Part shown: positions 4,924 to 6,837 of the stretch, piece by piece | Numbering within the stretch: the first letter of the stretch is position 1 | Layout of the letters: the number at the start of each line of letters is the position of its first letter | DNA from: an uncultured bacterium | GTDB taxonomy: Bacteria > Actinomycetota > Aquicultoria > SKW223 | Assembly: GCA_938042205.1 (NCBI GenBank) | Contig: CALIRS010000226.1 | Location: 1 to 6,837 of the forward strand | Direction: 5' to 3' | DNA: 6,837 nucleotides | The notes under the pieces: generated by a model | The model's database searches: none | The model's input: only the letters and a program-made list of their open reading frames with translations | Told to the model about the DNA's origin: nothing | Translations under genes and position numbers: made by a program

Positions 4924-6223
4924 GAAAGGGACGGTGGTTTGCCCGATAACATGTAAAGAGTCAGAGTTAGATGTTTTAATTGATAATGGAATGATAGTTC
5001 GAGTTGAAAAAGGTATATCCGATAAAAAGGCATTGGCTCTTGATGCTTCTCAATGTATTGTGATGCCAGGTTTCATTGATCTTCATGCACATCTGCGAGA
5101 GCCTGGTGAAGAAGAGAAAGAAACGCTTTATACTGGGGCAAAGGCGGCGCTTGCGGGTGGTTTTGTAAGAGTTGTGTGTATGCCAAACACTGAGCCACCA
5201 CTCTCAACATCTTTTCTAATAAAAGCGGTGGCGCAATCGGATGCTTCCAGTCTTTTTTGTAGGGTCCTTCCAACAGGGTCGCTCAGTAAGAATAGAGAAG
5301 GAAAGGAAATCGCTGAATTAAACCTGATGGCAAAGGCAGGAGCGGTTGCATTTTCGGATGATGGATCTTCAATTCAAAGTGCCGGATTGATGCGAAGTTT
5401 AATGCTTTATTCCCTAACTACCAAAAAACCACTTTTCCTTCATGAAGAAGATGTTAACCTTAGCCCTCAAACCTGCATTCATGAGGGAAAGGCATCTTTT
5501 GTAACAGGTGTGGAAGGCACGCCTTCCTCTGCGGAGGCAGTGATGATAGCAAGAGACATCTTACTCGCAGAGGAAACAGGTGCAAGAGTGCATTTCCAGC
5601 ACCTCTCTTCAAAGGAGTCAATAACCCTTCTAAGAAATGCCAAGAAAAAGGGGATACAAGTAACTGCAGAGGTTACTCCTCACCACCTGGTTTTGACAGA
5701 GGATGAGACCGTTTCCCTTAATCCACTTTTTAAAGTGAATCCACCTTTGAGAAGCACAGAAGACAGAAATGCCCTTGAAGAAGCTCTCGTTGAAGGTGTG
5801 ATCGATGTTATTGCTACTGACCACGCGCCACACACAAAAGAGGAAAAAACGCGTGAATTTGAGCTTGCTCCTCCGGGGATAGCCGGTTTAGAGACAGCAT
5901 TGCCGCTTCTTTATACATATTTCGTTGAGAAAAAAATTATCGACCTGAGAAGATTGGTAGAAGTGTTTTCGATAAATCCTGCAAAAGTTCTTGGGAAAAA
6001 AGTTTTTGCTATCAGGGAAGGAGAAAGAGCAGAGCTAACAGTGATAAATACTGCAGAGAGCAGGAAGGTCAATCCTGAAAAATTTTTCAGCAAATCAAAA
6101 CTTTCTCCTTTTCAAGGATTCGAGCTTTACGGCTGGCCAGAATACGTTTTTGTGGAAGGTGAACTCAGATTTTTAAAAGGAGACTTTCCGCTTGAAGAAA
6201 GGAGATCAAAAGGAGTTGATTAA
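4907..6223 (+). CDS. pyrC: dihydroorotase (type I)
   Basis: A zinc amidohydrolase that cyclises N-carbamoyl-L-aspartate to L-dihydroorotate. The 438 residues fit type I dihydroorotases of Gram-positive and Aquifex type. The metal ligands are visible: DLHAHLREPG (H60, H62), FSDDG (D151/D152, the bridging aspartate in place of a carboxylated lysine), LHEED (H179), HFQHLSS (H229/H232) and ATDHAPH (D305). MPNTEPP (92-98) and HHLVLTED complete the fold signature, and the enzyme looks intact. The ATG at 4907 follows AAGGAGG by six bases, a strong ribosome binding site lying inside the end of pyrB. Some type I enzymes, as in Aquifex, need association with PyrB, and the 17-base gene overlap fits coupled production. 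The 3' end overlaps carA by eight bases. Allantoinase and hydantoinase are related alternatives but do not suit this operon. Confidence 0.96.
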   Translation: MKYLLKKGTVVCPITCKESELDVLIDNGMIVRVEKGISDKKALALDASQCIVMPGFIDLHAHLREPGEEEKETLYTGAKAALAGGFVRVVCMPNTEPPLSTSFLIKAVAQSDASSLFCRVLPTGSLSKNREGKEIAELNLMAKAGAVAFSDDGSSIQSAGLMRSLMLYSLTTKKPLFLHEEDVNLSPQTCIHEGKASFVTGVEGTPSSAEAVMIARDILLAEETGARVHFQHLSSKESITLLRNAKKKGIQVTAEVTPHHLVLTEDETVSLNPLFKVNPPLRSTEDRNALEEALVEGVIDVIATDHAPHTKEEKTREFELAPPGIAGLETALPLLYTYFVEKKIIDLRRLVEVFSINPAKVLGKKVFAIREGERAELTVINTAESRKVNPEKFFSKSKLSPFQGFELYGWPEYVFVEGELRFLKGDFPLEERRSKGVD

Positions 6224-6837
6224 GAAAAAAGCGTTACTTGCTCTTGAAGACGGATATTATGAATATGGGGTTTCGGCAGGTGCTGACGGAGAAGCTTTTG
6301 GAGAAATAATTTTTAACACCTCTATGTTTGGTTATCAAGAAATATTTACCGATCCTTCATATGTAGGTCAAATAATTGTGATGACTTACCCGCAGATTGG
6401 TAATTATGGGTATAACGATGAAGATGTTGAATCCGATAGCCCTAAGCTTGAAGGACTTGTAGTGCGGGAACTTTCAAAAAGAGATTCAAGCTGGAGATCT
6501 CAAGGTAGTCTTCAGGAATACCTTAAAAATAACGGAATCGTTACCATAGAAGGTATCGATACCAGAGCTTTGGTGCGAAGGATAAGGGACAGAGGAGCTA
6601 TGAATGCAGCAATTTCAACGGAAGATCTTAAGCCTGAAAGTCTTGTGAAAAGAGCAAAAGCATTTCCTCATATAGGTGAGCGTGATCTTGTAAAAGAGGT
6701 TACTGTGAAAGAGCCATACTGGTTTTCAAAGGAAGGGGATTTAAGAGTGGCTGTCCTTGATGGCGGTGTCAAGCTGGAGATACTTCGCCTTCTTGTAAAG
6801 GAGAGAATTTCCCCTTACATAGTCCCGGCGAACTATC
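6216..6837 (+). CDS. carA: carbamoyl-phosphate synthase small subunit, N-terminal part
   Basis: CarA is the glutaminase subunit that feeds ammonia to CarB for carbamoyl phosphate synthesis, the substrate of PyrB. About 207 codons are visible before the right edge cuts the gene. The N-terminal CPSase domain is clear: LALEDGYY (8-15), FNTSMFGYQEIFTDPSY (33-49), MTYPQIGNYG (56-65) and GIDTRALVRRIRDRGAMNAAIS (113-134). Residue 178 onward (VAVLDGGVKLEILRLL) begins the class I amidotransferase domain; its catalytic cysteine lies beyond the edge. The usual DFGVK or DYGVK reads DGGVK here. TTG at 6216 gives the family's normal N terminus and overlaps pyrC by eight bases; its GGAG sites are either adjacent (6212-6215) or 11 bases away (6201-6204). 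An in-frame TTG at 6192, with AAGGAGA eight bases upstream, is a real alternative adding eight residues. carB is expected downstream. Confidence 0.94.
   Translation, partial: MIKKKALLALEDGYYEYGVSAGADGEAFGEIIFNTSMFGYQEIFTDPSYVGQIIVMTYPQIGNYGYNDEDVESDSPKLEGLVVRELSKRDSSWRSQGSLQEYLKNNGIVTIEGIDTRALVRRIRDRGAMNAAISTEDLKPESLVKRAKAFPHIGERDLVKEVTVKEPYWFSKEGDLRVAVLDGGVKLEILRLLVKERISPYIVPANY

Noticed and set aside
1..6837. CRISPR array, tRNA or rRNA
   Set aside because: I saw no regularly spaced repeats and no tRNA-like cloverleaf or rRNA sequence on either strand by eye.

Overview
The window is bacterial, low in G+C, with tight, overlapping gene packing. A PyrR-type RNA attenuator and an unfused pyrR-pyrB-pyrC-carA order recall Bacillota and some deep-branching thermophilic or anaerobic lineages. 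An iron-sulfur radical SAM enzyme hints at an anaerobic or low-oxygen lifestyle. No marker fixes the taxon more closely, so this assignment is inference.

Left part (1-2545): the 3' end of a P-type Ca2+-type cation ATPase gene runs rightward off the left edge. It converges on a two-gene leftward unit: a TetR-family regulator (2526-1957) followed 25 bases later by a radical SAM/SPASM-like protein (1931-516). A perfect 20-base palindrome touches the tetR start codon and is probably the operator of an autorepressed tetR-radical SAM unit. The substrate of the enzyme is unknown.

Middle part (2546-3314): about 770 bases without an intact gene. They hold the promoter region of the leftward unit, a recognisable but broken HepT-like (DUF86/HEPN) toxin gene (about 2740-3037) with a frameshift, internal stops and a lost catalytic histidine, and a short motif that may be a REP or transposon-end relic.

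Right part (3315-6837): a de novo pyrimidine (UMP) operon. An extended -10 promoter places the transcript start just before a textbook PyrR-binding hairpin. An alternative pairing (candidate antiterminator) and a strong intrinsic terminator follow. A 21-codon leader ORF with a good ribosome binding site runs straight through the terminator and ends in an ATGA overlap with pyrR, which has no ribosome binding site of its own. pyrR, pyrB (aspartate carbamoyltransferase), pyrC (dihydroorotase) and carA (carbamoyl-phosphate synthase small subunit, cut by the right edge) then follow with overlaps at every junction. Together CarA (with an unseen CarB), PyrB and PyrC make carbamoyl phosphate, carbamoyl aspartate and dihydroorotate. 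PyrR should sense UMP and shut the operon by attenuation. The most interesting feature is the combination of PyrR attenuation with a translated leader ORF in the same RNA.
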